Source: CAVRJC01 sp964505725 (GTDB taxonomy: Bacteria > Actinomycetota > Acidimicrobiia > IMCC26256 > DASPTH01). Taken from it: a DNA stretch of 57,857 bases. The notes beneath the pieces were generated by a model, which did no database searches, was not told where the DNA came from, and saw only the letters and a program-made list of their open reading frames with translations. Positions within the stretch are counted from its first letter, which is position 1, and the number at the start of each line of letters is the position of its first letter. The position numbers and the translations under genes are program-made. Positions 1-7,324 of this stretch are shown piece after piece. The DNA lies in the NCBI GenBank assembly GCA_964505725.1, contig CAZDJK010000089.1, forward strand, positions 1 to 57,857, read 5' to 3'.

Positions 1-46
1 CGGGCATGCCGACGTCGCGCACATTGGGAGCCATCGTCGTGCTCAC
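1..46 (-). CDS. Possible 5' end of a gene cut by the left edge
   Basis: On the minus strand a GTG at 46-44 follows a good ribosome site (GAGGAGG, bases 58-52, five bases upstream) and opens a frame reading MSTTMAPNVRDVGMP before the window ends. The ribosome site and spacing are seen; the product is not identifiable. The VRDV word faintly recalls N termini of CBS-domain proteins, but 15 residues cannot support a family. If real it belongs to the leftmost element. Bases 59-311 hold no ORF I believe in. Confidence 0.35.
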   Translation of the reverse strand, partial: MSTTMAPNVRDVGMP

Positions 47-311
47 AGCAGCCTCCTCGCTGAGTATGAGGCACCGGGCCCTGGCCACCTGCGCGTGTCA
101 GAGCGTGCATCACCATCTATGGCGACGAGTGGGGAGGAGCACCAGAGGCGGAAGTCCCGGGCCTCCTCGTCCTGTCGCGCTTCGCGCGCGGACGACCACT
201 ACCTCATCAGGCGCTGCGATGAGGGGCGGTTCATCCGGATCGTCCGATTCGGACGACCACCACGCTCCAGGTCGGGATGCGCTCTCGCGCACGTCTACTC
301 CGAGCGCACGC

Positions 312-629
312 TCACTCTGCGGCGAGAACCTCGTCGATCCAAGCCATTGCGGCAATCGCCGTAGGAAAGCCCGCCGTCGAGATGGCAAGCATCGCTGTTT
401 GACGGAGGTCCTCGTCACCCACGCCGACGGCACGCGCCTTCCGGGCATTGGAGCGCACCGCGCCCTCCGCGAGGGCGCCGATCGCGATCCCGAGCTTCAC
501 CAAGCGCTGAGATCGGGCATCCAGACCTCCTGCACGATCCGTTGCGCGGCCCAGAGCGTCGAGCGACTGCGCAATGTCCGGAAAGCGCTCGCGGAAGTGG
601 AGGTACACGTCCGGCAGGTACTCAGGCAT
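312..629 (-). CDS. Carboxymuconolactone decarboxylase-like (AhpD-fold) protein without CxxC
   Basis: A 105-residue protein starting MPEYLPDVYLHFRER. The start at 629 is chosen because GAGGAGG lies directly upstream; the same frame stays open further upstream, but that extension has arginine-rich shadow-like composition. The order of an N-terminal helix, a central segment (LGIAIGALAEGAVRSNARKA) and a C-terminal segment with GVGDEDLRQTAMLA fits the all-helical CMD/AhpD fold. Known peroxidase members carry a CxxC pair in the central helix; here that position reads EGAVRS and the protein has no cysteine, so AhpD-type peroxidase chemistry is unlikely. A decarboxylase-like, structural or unknown role remains. 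It is convergent with nothing nearby and sits at the left of inferred element A. Confidence 0.65.
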   Translation of the reverse strand: MPEYLPDVYLHFRERFPDIAQSLDALGRATDRAGGLDARSQRLVKLGIAIGALAEGAVRSNARKARAVGVGDEDLRQTAMLAISTAGFPTAIAAMAWIDEVLAAE

Positions 630-716
630 CACGAACCTCCTCGCTCCTGCCTCGTCGATGCGTCGACCCAGGGTGGTCAGATTCTGACCCGCAGCACAAG
701 TCGCCAATGCCGCGTC

Positions 717-1106
717 ATGGGCATCGCGTTCGCGCGCTGGGATCGCGGCGAACCCGAACGATGTCCGTCGTGCACGTCCTATCGCGTCACCACGGACTCG
801 CGTTGGGACGACGACGGCGACAAGCTCGAGCACATGCACCTCTGCGAGGTGTGCGGCTGGGAGGAGATTCTCGAGCCGAGCACGAAGCCCGCGAACAACG
901 AGCTGGCCGAGGATTGGGAGCCGCCGTCGAGCCCGCCGGACGGCGAGTGCGTCGAGGGCGCCATCGGCACCTTCGAAGACGCCGGCCGAGTTCATCGAGC
1001 GGGACTCGTCGCTTTCTCGTTATCGCGAGGCCTGACGCGACTTGGTTCTCGGCCGGTGCGAACTCGGGCCGTTAGATGGCTCCCACCCGTGCGGCTGGAC
1101 ACTTGA
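717..1106 (+). CDS. Small zinc-ribbon-like hypothetical protein
   Basis: A 129-residue protein with two CxxC knuckles about 30 residues apart: CPSC near residue 16 and CEVC near residue 44. Between them is a charged segment (RWDDDGDKLEHMHL), which looks like a one-zinc ribbon. The ATG at 717 is preferred because the frame further upstream (open to base 6) is arginine-rich and shadow-like. The last 40 residues are low in structure and rich in Arg and Pro, so the true protein may be conserved only over residues 1-85. No enzyme motif is visible. Function is unknown; binding to nucleic acid or a protein partner is only a guess from the fold class. Confidence 0.45.
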   Translation: MGIAFARWDRGEPERCPSCTSYRVTTDSRWDDDGDKLEHMHLCEVCGWEEILEPSTKPANNELAEDWEPPSSPPDGECVEGAIGTFEDAGRVHRAGLVAFSLSRGLTRLGSRPVRTRAVRWLPPVRLDT

Positions 1107-1356
1107 TCAAGCCCGCCTGAGGCCGAATGATTCCACACCACCGAGTCCGTTGAGTCGTGTGGCGAGGGGAAATGCGGCAGCCAAATCGAGCTCGCCCTGC
1201 CCTCACGCGACCGCGGAGCTAACTCTCGCGACACCACCGAGATACGCGCAGCGACGCCGCCGACGCTGACCGCGACGGCCCCGGCACGCCCTCCCGCGTC
1301 AGCCGCGTCGACGCCTCCCCCGCGTCAATAAGCACGATCAAATCGTAGACACACTA

Positions 1357-1381
1357 CTAGTACCCGCAAAGCGGGTACTAG
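1357..1381. other. Perfect 11-bp hairpin (CTAGTACCCGC / GCGGGTACTAG)
   Basis: Bases 1357-1367 and 1371-1381 are exact reverse complements separated by AAA. It lies in the gene-free spacer 1107-1801 just before the CCGGGAGTGATC repeats begin. No T-run follows, so it is not a classical intrinsic terminator. It could be a protein-binding palindrome or part of an attachment region. Confidence 0.6.
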
Positions 1382-1387
1382 GGACGA

Positions 1388-1781
1388 GATCCGGGAGTGA
1401 TCCGCGCACCTGGATGTGTGACGCGCCTGGAATCAGCCGACGACGCGTCTCCGTGCGCGTTTCGGACTCCCACCACGTGTGCTCGAGCACTCCGCGCAAG
1501 CAAAGGCCGAACTGTTCCGCAGTGAGGCAGTCGGCGCAGCCCGAGCGCAGTCAACGGTCCGCGAGGCGAGGTAGACCTACGCGCGAACGCTACGGACGCG
1601 ACGGACATCCGGGAGTGATCCAGCCCCGATCCGGGATTTCGTCCTCGGGGTCCGGGAGCGACTCACGCGCACGCCGGGAGTCAAAAGTCCGCACTGCGGT
1701 CACTCCCGGCCTGGCGTGCGCACCAGAAACCGCCGGTACCGGGAGCGATCGAACCCTGATCCGGGAGTGGTGCCGGGAGCT
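1388..1781. repeat. Cluster of CCGGGAGTGATC-type repeats before recombinase 1
   Basis: The spacer holds about eight copies of a 10-12 base word near CCGGGAGTGATC: at about 1390-1402, 1607-1620, 1652-1662, 1674-1683, an inverted copy (TCACTCCCGG) at 1700-1709, 1738-1750, 1759-1769 and 1772-1780. A truncated GATCCGGGA lies at 1628-1636. Spacing is irregular, so this is not a CRISPR or a simple tandem array. The same word recurs upstream of recombinase 2 and around the excisionase-like gene, which suggests binding sites of an element-encoded protein. Confidence 0.7.
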
Positions 1782-1801
1782 ACGGCCGCAGGCTTGGTCG
1801 C

Positions 1802-1960
1802 ATGGCTCCGCGAACGTCTGTCGACGCGCCCGGCTCGCTCGTCCAGGTGCTCGTCCCGGACAAGAGGCCCGACCTGAATCCGGACGCCGCCCGGGTCCTC
1901 GCTCGCATCATCCTGCGCGCCGCCGCCTCAGCGCGCCAAGATGATCCGACTGATGACTGA
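1802..1960 (+). CDS. Small conserved ORF upstream of recombinase 1 (52 aa)
   Basis: ATG at 1802 opens a 52-codon frame ending at 1960 inside the start of the recombinase, so the two genes overlap by about 20 bases. Its C-terminal part (PDLNPDAARVLARII, then SARQD) matches the small ORF in the same place before recombinase 2 (PLLNPGAAEVLAGII, then SARQD). The shared pattern is LNP-x-AA-x-VLA-x-II followed by SARQD. This conservation in frame is the evidence that it is a real protein. It looks like one short amphipathic helix with a charged tail. Function is unknown; a directionality or accessory factor for the recombinase is an inference from position only. Confidence 0.6.
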   Translation: MAPRTSVDAPGSLVQVLVPDKRPDLNPDAARVLARIILRAAASARQDDPTDD

Positions 1961-3752
1961 TCCGCACACGACGACCTTCCGCGCCGCGCTCTACGCCCGC
2001 GTCAGCACCGAGGACCGCCAGGCACGCGAAGACAGCATCGCCTGGCAGCGCAGCGTCGCGGCCGCCGTCATCGAGGGATCGGGCGGTCGCATCGTGGTGG
2101 AGTACTTGGACGTCGCCGTCTCCCGGTCATTGCCGTGGTCGCGGCGCCCGGAGGCTGCGCGGCTCCTCTCGGACTGCAGTAGACGTGATCGCGGGTTCGA
2201 TGCAGTGGTGATAGGCGAGCCTCAACGTGCCTTCTCAGGTGCGCAGTTCGCGTTGACCTTCCCGCTCTTCGTACATCACGGCGTCGAGATCTGGGTGCCC
2301 GAGGTCGGTGGCCGTGTCGATCCCGACAGCGAAGCCCATGATCTTGTGATGTCGCTCTTCGGTGGCTTGAGCAAGGCGGAGCGCGCTCGCATCCAGCGCC
2401 GCGTTCGCAACGCGATGCAGACGATGGCTCGTGCCGGCGGTCGGTATCTCGGTGGACGACCCCCATACGGCTACCGACTCGTCTCGATGCGCGAGCATCC
2501 CAACGCCGAGAAGGCTCGCCTCGGCGCAACGCTCAATCGTCTCGAGCCCGATCCCACGACCGCGCCGAACGTGCAGCGCATCTTCAGAGAACGTCTTGCC
2601 GGAAGGAGCTGCAGCGCGATTGCTCGGATGCTCAACGAGAGCGACATCCTCTCGCCGTCGGCCGCCGACCGAGCCCGCAACTCGCATCGTGACCCCAACG
2701 GCTGGGCGGCCAGTGCCGTGCGCGCGATCCTCACGAACCCGCGCTACACAGGCCACGAGGTCTGGAACCGCCAACGGCGTGACTACGACCTGCTCGACCC
2801 GACCGCTCCCGCCGACGGCCACGTGCGGCGCATGCGATGGAACCCACCAGACACCTGGATCTGGTCACCCGAGCAGACGCACCAACCGCTCGTCGACCGT
2901 GATAGCTGGGACCGCGTACAGACCACACCCAACCGCGAGCCGCGCGCCCCACGTCGACACGACACGAGATACCTGCTGCGCGGCCGCGTCCACTGCGCAG
3001 TCTGCGGGCGCCGGATGACGGGCACCAACCAAGGCAACGACCGCCGCTACTACCGCTGCGAACTCCGCCGCAGTCGCCCCGGCGCGCGCATCGACCATCC
3101 GGTCGACGTTTACGTACGCGAGCAGCCCCTCGTCGAAGCGCTCGACGACTGGCTCAACGAACTGTTCGCGCCTGATCGAGCTGCCGAGACCGCACGGACA
3201 ATCGTCCAGTCCGCGGCGCACGATCCCGCCCGCAAATCTCGAGTCGATCAGGCGCAGCATTCACTCGCCGATGCTCGCCGGAAGCTCGCTCAATACCGCG
3301 CCGCGCTCGACGGTGGGGCGGACCCCGCCACCGTGACGGCATGGATCACCGAGGCCGCAGCCCAAGAACGAGCGGTGCTCGGCGAGCTCGAGCACCTCGC
3401 CGCCCAGGCTCCCGCGCCGCTGAGCGTCGACGAAGCCGTTGCCGTCGTCGACTGGCTCGGCGGAATGCCCGGGCTGCTCCAGCACGCCGACCAGGCCGAT
3501 CGAGCGGCGCTCTACGCGGCGCTGGGCGTCTCTGCGACGTACGACCCGCGGACCCGGAGCGCCGAGCTGGCGGTAGCGATTCCGCGTAGCGCAAAAAACG
3601 TGTCGGAGGGGGGACTTGCGGCTCGAAGCAACGCCGCCTCTCACCCGCGTCGTGCCGCTCGCGCCCTGATGTTCACTGTCGCCAGGCACGTTCGTCGGGA
3701 TCCCATGACCCGCGCGCAGTGCCATCGAGAAGTGGATTCGCGAACGGGGTGA
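1941..3752 (+). CDS. Large serine recombinase / integrase (element A)
   Basis: A 603-residue large serine recombinase. The resolvase catalytic domain is at residues 14-160, with nucleophile Ser22 in LYARVSTEDRQ; a Recombinase domain (ARAGGRYLGGRPPYGYRL) spans about 165-300. A zinc-ribbon segment (HCAVCGRRM then YYRC) lies near 350-375, followed by a C-terminal coiled-coil segment. It should cut and rejoin attP and attB by a Ser-linked intermediate. The start may be ATG 1941 or ATG 1953; neither has a clear ribosome site and both overlap the small ORF upstream. The 3' end runs through the tRNA-Leu-derived att copy (3600-3618) and then 134 bases of element B, so its last ~50 residues are probably foreign tail. 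It overlaps the 3' end of abiEii on the other strand. A 60-residue stretch is identical in recombinase 2. Confidence 0.92.
   Translation: MIRLMTDPHTTTFRAALYARVSTEDRQAREDSIAWQRSVAAAVIEGSGGRIVVEYLDVAVSRSLPWSRRPEAARLLSDCSRRDRGFDAVVIGEPQRAFSGAQFALTFPLFVHHGVEIWVPEVGGRVDPDSEAHDLVMSLFGGLSKAERARIQRRVRNAMQTMARAGGRYLGGRPPYGYRLVSMREHPNAEKARLGATLNRLEPDPTTAPNVQRIFRERLAGRSCSAIARMLNESDILSPSAADRARNSHRDPNGWAASAVRAILTNPRYTGHEVWNRQRRDYDLLDPTAPADGHVRRMRWNPPDTWIWSPEQTHQPLVDRDSWDRVQTTPNREPRAPRRHDTRYLLRGRVHCAVCGRRMTGTNQGNDRRYYRCELRRSRPGARIDHPVDVYVREQPLVEALDDWLNELFAPDRAAETARTIVQSAAHDPARKSRVDQAQHSLADARRKLAQYRAALDGGADPATVTAWITEAAAQERAVLGELEHLAAQAPAPLSVDEAVAVVDWLGGMPGLLQHADQADRAALYAALGVSATYDPRTRSAELAVAIPRSAKNVSEGGLAARSNAASHPRRAARALMFTVARHVRRDPMTRAQCHREVDSRTG
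3600..3618. repeat. Orphan att copy: 19-base tRNA-Leu 3' end
   Basis: GTGTCGGAGGGGGGACTTG at 3600-3618 is identical to 17970-17988. In the tRNA that stretch spells, on the minus strand, part of the T loop, the 3' half of the T stem, the 3' half of the acceptor stem and the discriminator base. Here no tRNA body follows, so it is a displaced 3'-end copy, as expected for the far junction of an element integrated in a tRNA gene. It lies inside the 3' end of recombinase 1. Confidence 0.8.
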
Positions 3753-4566
3753 CGATCGCGAGAGCGTCGTCGAGAGTCTTGCCGGTGTCGAGGAGAGAGC
3801 GCCGCGCTTCGGCGGCGTAGCCCGTCTCCCACAGCTTGCGATCCGGCACGTTGAAGCGCCGCGGCAGTGTGATGCCACGCCGCTCAGCCTCGGACGCCAG
3901 TGCCGCGAGTTGCGCGCCGGCCTCGACAGACGCATGACTGACGAGGGCGACGAGATCGACGAGGTCCTTGTAGCGCGTCGATGGCGCCTGGCTCGGGCCG
4001 TACCGCTGGAAGGTCGCGGCGATCTTGTCCGCGATGTGGTCGACCAGCGGGTAGGCGCGGTACTCGCTCTGGTCGACGTCGGGCATCGCGAGCTGGGCGA
4101 GCGGAGGAACGTCCTCGGGCTCGCCGGTCATCCGTAGCTCGGACCCGACGAGGTCGACGTGGAAAGACGCCCACTCGGTCGTGCCGACGTATGCCTTGAC
4201 GGGAAGGCGGACGCCTGGCGCCCCATCGCCGACGGCCTGCCCTGGCCCGACCTCAAAGCGGAACCAGTCGCCCAGATCCGCGGCGGCTGCGTCGCGCAGC
4301 TCGGCCTCGGCCGCATCGCGGGCCATGTCTCTGTACACGTCGATGTCGATCGTCCCACGCACGCCGAGGTCGCGCGCCAGGAGGGCCGCTGCACCCTTGA
4401 TGATCCAGCCACGGTCGGCGCGGTACAGGCGTTGGAGGAGGCGGTCGTAGGCGAACTGCCGTTGGAGCTGAGGCAGCCGCCAGCGGCTCTTCTTCTCTAG
4501 GTCGCGAAGCCGATCCGTGAGAGCACGGCGGAACGCGGCCGGGCTCGCGTAGCGCCGCTCGGTCAT
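3673..4566 (-). CDS. abiEii: AbiEii/AbiGii-family nucleotidyltransferase toxin
   Basis: A 297-residue protein of the AbiEii/AbiGii family, the toxin half of type IV toxin-antitoxin systems, which modify a target with nucleotides (tRNA nucleotidyltransfer is known for relatives). Visible family features are KGAAALLARDLGVRGTIDIDVY near residues 58-78, with the Asp-x-Asp metal pair in TIDIDVY, then the conserved late motif LVDHIADKIAATFQRYG and the YKDLVDLVAL block around 200-210. Its ATG overlaps the antitoxin stop by four bases (ATGA), so the pair is translationally coupled. The 3' end lies antisense to the tail of recombinase 1. Its likely role is phage defence or element maintenance. Confidence 0.88.
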   Translation of the reverse strand: MTERRYASPAAFRRALTDRLRDLEKKSRWRLPQLQRQFAYDRLLQRLYRADRGWIIKGAAALLARDLGVRGTIDIDVYRDMARDAAEAELRDAAAADLGDWFRFEVGPGQAVGDGAPGVRLPVKAYVGTTEWASFHVDLVGSELRMTGEPEDVPPLAQLAMPDVDQSEYRAYPLVDHIADKIAATFQRYGPSQAPSTRYKDLVDLVALVSHASVEAGAQLAALASEAERRGITLPRRFNVPDRKLWETGYAAEARRSLLDTGKTLDDALAIVTPFANPLLDGTARGSWDPDERAWRQ

Positions 4567-5330
4567 CGTGGCGGTCCTGTCCGGGGGGCCGCCGGAGCGC
4601 GCCTGTGCTCCTCCGCCTTCTCAAGCGAGCCGGCAACGCGGCGACGCGCTTCGTTCATCCAGGCCTCGGTCTCGGAGTCACCGACAAGGTCGAGGAACCA
4701 CCGAAGGAGTGCGAGCCCATCCCCTCGCCGTAGCCCGAAGCGCGCGGCGAACGGCGCCAGCGCGTCCGCGAACGTCCCGGGGTAATCGAAGACAGCGCGG
4801 ATGGCGTCCGCGACGAGTTGTGCGACCGCCGACGGGTCCTCGCCCTCCATGAGGAGGTCGGATGCGATCCTCGAAGGGCGGGTGACGGGAAGCCCGCGAA
4901 GGCTGATCCACTCGCCGTCGTGGAGCGGTCGGATGTGGAGCCGGACGTCGCTGCGGCGCGTCTGGCGGCGGCTTGGCACTGTGAACTCGTGAACGTCTGC
5001 CGGCAGGTGCCCAAGGCCATACAGCTCGGCGGCAGAGCGGTGGGAGACGACGCCGTCCTCGGCAGTCCGCTCCCATGCCGGCATCTTCGGAGCGAGTTGG
5101 AGCCAGGCGGCGCGGAGCTCGACGTGGTCGGGCGTCGGTGCGCCCCTCAGGCGGTAGACCCCGTGAGCGATCCGTTCGAGGTCTCCCCTACCGACGAGCC
5201 GCGTCATCGTTGCCTTCGACAGGCCGGCATCCTCCGCTTGCCTGCGCGTCACGAGGCCCCACTGGTCCTCTGCGAACTGCGAGAGCCGGGCGAGAGTGTC
5301 TCGGGTAGCCACTACTTCATAGTAGCTCAA
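4563..5330 (-). CDS. abiEi: AbiEi-family antitoxin / transcriptional repressor
   Basis: Up to 255 residues with the AbiEi layout. An N-terminal winged-helix segment (GLVTRRQAEDAGLSKATMTR, then GVYRL) covers about residues 25-62. A longer C-terminal antitoxin domain follows, with HRSAAELYGLGHLPADVHEFT and the VTRPSRIASDLL block. Family antitoxins repress their own promoter through inverted repeats and neutralise AbiEii. The frame opens with TTG at 5330, but GTG at 5312 (six codons later) is equally possible; the TTG start would place the coding start across a CTACT-N4-AGTAG palindrome. It is the first gene of the two-gene operon, transcribed leftward. Confidence 0.85.
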   Translation of the reverse strand: MSYYEVVATRDTLARLSQFAEDQWGLVTRRQAEDAGLSKATMTRLVGRGDLERIAHGVYRLRGAPTPDHVELRAAWLQLAPKMPAWERTAEDGVVSHRSAAELYGLGHLPADVHEFTVPSRRQTRRSDVRLHIRPLHDGEWISLRGLPVTRPSRIASDLLMEGEDPSAVAQLVADAIRAVFDYPGTFADALAPFAARFGLRRGDGLALLRWFLDLVGDSETEAWMNEARRRVAGSLEKAEEHRRAPAAPRTGPPR

Positions 5331-5399
5331 CTATGCGCTATTATGCAGAAACCTAGTCCGGCTGCTACTGCGAAGTAGGCCTGTACTGAGCTACTTCGC
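5312..5399. promoter_or_regulatory. Predicted AbiEi operators: CTACT-N4-AGTAG twice
   Basis: Two palindromes with the same halves and same spacer length lie at 5312-5325 (CTACTTCATAGTAG) and 5365-5378 (CTACTGCGAAGTAG), 53 bases apart, about five helical turns. A third half-site (CTACTTCGC) is at 5391-5399. They sit at and just upstream of the abiEi start. AbiEi-type antitoxins are known to bind paired inverted repeats in their promoters, so these are the likely operators. A -10-like CATAATAG (minus strand, near 5337-5345) lies between them. Confidence 0.65.
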
Positions 5400-5511
5400 G
5401 GTGCTACCCCGTCACGAATGTCAAGCGACCAAAACCGATAGGCCTTGCGAAGGGGTGTCCGACGCAATTGGAAGCTCGCGACCTCCCGCGCCCAATACGT
5501 GGGCGCGGTCC

Positions 5512-6537
5512 TCTAGATGATCAATTCCAAGGGTTCGTCAGTGGTCGTAGGCGATCAGGGATCGCAGCGCGGGTTGGTGAGTGCGTTCGTTGTGCCATAT
5601 CGCAGCGGTGAGCGCGAGGAGACGTTGCGCGACTCGGGTGGCGACTCCGGTGTGGGTGCGGCCACCGTGTCGTTCGAGATCGAGCTGGCCCTTGTGGGTG
5701 TCGTTGACGGACTCGATGATCTGGCGGAACGGTTTGAGCAGGCGGGCACCGGGCCGTGCCGCCTGGTTCTTGTAGGCGGGCCGCAGCAGGTGCACGCCGT
5801 GGTCGTTGAGGAAGGTCTCGAACTCGCGGCTGGCGTATCCCTTGTCGGCGATGAGGGTCTGACCGGCGCGGGCGTCGAGCAGTTCGGGTTGGGATTCCAA
5901 CAGATCGCGGGCGACGTCGCGTTCGTCGATCTTGGGATTGACCAACGCGAACGTGACCGGCAGGCCGGCGACGGTGCAGACGAGGTGCAGGCGCAGGCCC
6001 CAAAAGAAGCGGGGATGGCTGGCGCAATACCCGTAGCCGGCCCAGCCGGCGAGCTCGGATCGCTGCGCGGTGGGACGGGATCGGCCGCATTCCACTGGGG
6101 TGGAGTCGATCAGCCAGGTGTCATCGCTCCAGCTCGCGGTGTCGACCGCGAGGATCCGAATGAGCGTCTCGATCAGCCCCGCGGCGCGCCGCAGCCGCTT
6201 GTTGTAGCCGGACTGGTTCGGCAGATACGGGAACAGGTCCCGCAGATGCTGGTGGGCATAGCGCGGCCAGCGGGTCTCGGAGGTGAACCCCAACAGGGCT
6301 TGGAGCACCGCGACGGTGACCAGCTCCGCGTCCGACAGCTTGGGCGCGATCCCCACCTCCGGGCGTCACGGCAACCCCGGGTCATCCTTCAACGCGTCAT
6401 CGACGCGCACGTACAGTGCAGTCGCGAGAGTGTCCAAGTCGGCGTCCATCGATCCTCCAAGGTCGATCGGGTTTGCAACGCCGATCGTGGACGCTCTCGC
6501 CGCGTCAGAAGCGGACCCTTGGAATCATTCGTCTAGA
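5512..6537 (-). mobile_element. IS982-family insertion sequence with terminal inverted repeats
   Basis: Both ends carry imperfect inverted repeats. The left end starts TCTAGATGATCAATTCCAAG at 5512. The right end read on the minus strand starts TCTAGACGAATGATTCCAAG from 6537. About 20 of the first 25 bases agree. The interior encodes one IS982-type transposase on the minus strand, broken by a stop. No convincing target duplication flanks it. The right end abuts an IS21-family remnant and the left flank is not IS21-like, so a deletion or rearrangement followed insertion. Confidence 0.78.
5538..6449 (-). pseudogene. IS982-family transposase interrupted by an in-frame TGA
   Basis: ATG at 6449 starts MDADLDTLATALYVRVDD, the typical IS982 N terminus. 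Codon 28 is TGA (6368-6366), and the same frame then continues without break as RPEVGIAPKLSDAELVTVAV to the stop at 5538. The downstream 272 residues hold the DDE core: WLIDSTPVECGRSRP near the first Asp, LIADKGYASREF near the second, then a Glu in the RQIIESVNDTHKG block. A single base change explains the stop. An internal GTG at 6356 could give an N-terminally shortened protein, but the lost segment is part of the family, so activity is doubtful. Confidence 0.82.
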
Positions 6538-6718
6538 ACGCCTCCATGACGAGCTCCGACGACTCGGTCGGATCCCGCTCCTCGTCATCGATGAGGTCAG
6601 CTCCCGGCTGAAGGACTGCGACCTGGGGAGGGTGCCTCACGACGACGCGGCCTGGCCACCGGCTCGACCTAGTAGGGGTCAATCTTCCGCCGGGATCAAT
6701 TTCGGCCGGGGGTCGACA
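6538..6718 (+). mobile_element. IS21-family remnant: istB fragment and right terminus
   Basis: Directly after the IS982 right end the plus frame from 6539 reads RLHDELRRLGRIPLLVIDEV, the Walker B region of IstB, the IS21 helper ATPase, and then loses similarity. The segment 6676-6718, read on the minus strand, begins TGTCGACCCCCGGCCGAAAT and repeats related GATCCCGG and GACCCC words. This resembles the repeat-containing ends of IS21 elements. So 6538-6718 is the last piece of a broken IS21 copy, truncated by IS982. It has no intact gene. Confidence 0.6.
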
Positions 6719-6750
6719 GCAATGGCGGTGCGTTTGTGAGGATGGCCGCG

Positions 6751-7317
6751 TCATGGGCCTGCCGCTGTCGCGGGAGTGTCTGTGAGTGCGCGGCGTCGAC
6801 GTTCGTGCCGATGACGGAACCAGGCTCCCGTGATGTCGCGTGCTGCTTCGAAGAGCATGATGAGTCCGATGAACACCGCCGCGTCACTGACTGATCCATG
6901 ACTGGCTATGAGGATCACGCCCACGATTCCCGTGATCGTCGCGATGAGGACCGAAAGCGTCCAGCCCGGCTGTCCGCCGCGGGTCGTCACCGCGATGGTG
7001 GCTCCGGCAATGGCCCGAATGATCGTCCACGACCCGACGAGAGCGGCCACGGTCAGGAGTGTGGGCTGGGGCCATGCGAGGATGGTGATGCCGACGCCGA
7101 CGTCGCCTCCGACCTGCAGGACCGTGAACGCTCCGGCGAAGCCGAGAAACGACGGTGACGCGACGAGGTACGAGGCACCTCGCGCAATCAACGCCAAGCC
7201 GGTGAACGCGGCCAGCGTCCTGACCGTCCAGTCGACGGAGAGCAACGCCAGTCCCGCGGCCGTGCCCACGCCGCCGATGGCAGCGAGCTTCCACGGCGCC
7301 GGCGCCGACATTGACAC
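6751..7317 (-). CDS. HdeD-like membrane protein (DUF308)
   Basis: A 188-residue, very hydrophobic protein with about six membrane segments and a short arginine-rich cytoplasmic tail (FRHRHERRRRA). The repeated three-helix layout and size fit the HdeD/DUF308 family, linked to acid and general stress in enterobacteria and common in actinobacterial stress regions. The start is GTG 7317 or ATG 7311; the latter gives MSAPAPWKLAA. Only seven bases separate it from the coiled-coil gene upstream, so the two are probably co-transcribed. A second HdeD-like gene, broken by an amber codon, is at 13737. Confidence 0.75.
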   Translation of the reverse strand: MSMSAPAPWKLAAIGGVGTAAGLALLSVDWTVRTLAAFTGLALIARGASYLVASPSFLGFAGAFTVLQVGGDVGVGITILAWPQPTLLTVAALVGSWTIIRAIAGATIAVTTRGGQPGWTLSVLIATITGIVGVILIASHGSVSDAAVFIGLIMLFEAARDITGAWFRHRHERRRRALTDTPATAAGP

Positions 7318-7324
7318 CTGTTTC

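Larger units (their letters stand above)
1..3618. mobile_element. Right-hand part of integrative element A (left end outside window)
   Basis: Inferred mobile element whose right boundary is the orphan tRNA-Leu 3'-end copy at 3600-3618. Its large serine recombinase (1941-3752) abuts that boundary exactly as the second recombinase abuts the intact tRNA. Visible content is a possible partial gene, a carboxymuconolactone-decarboxylase-like gene, a zinc-ribbon gene, a repeat-filled spacer, a small ORF and the recombinase. I found no second 19-base att copy left of 3600, so the left end probably lies outside the window. The alternative is an old degenerate copy of element B. Confidence 0.5.

Noticed and set aside
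70..83. Fourth DosR-like site near the left-edge gene start (GGCACCGGGCCCTG)
   Set aside because: It lacks the central CCGAAGG core and lies only about 25 bases from the start; similarity is too weak.
1414..1944. Plus-strand ORF of 176 codons in the spacer before recombinase 1
   Set aside because: Arg/Ser/Gly-rich and runs through the dispersed repeats; only the 52-codon frame from 1802, in a different frame, is conserved with the second copy.
6366..6368. TGA in the IS982 transposase as selenocysteine or programmed readthrough
   Set aside because: Transposases of this family have no selenocysteine at this site and no structured element follows; a plain nonsense mutation is simpler.
5504..6545. 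Target-site duplication of the IS982 copy
   Set aside because: The flanking bases CGCGGTCC and ACGCCTCC are not a convincing direct repeat, so none is claimed.
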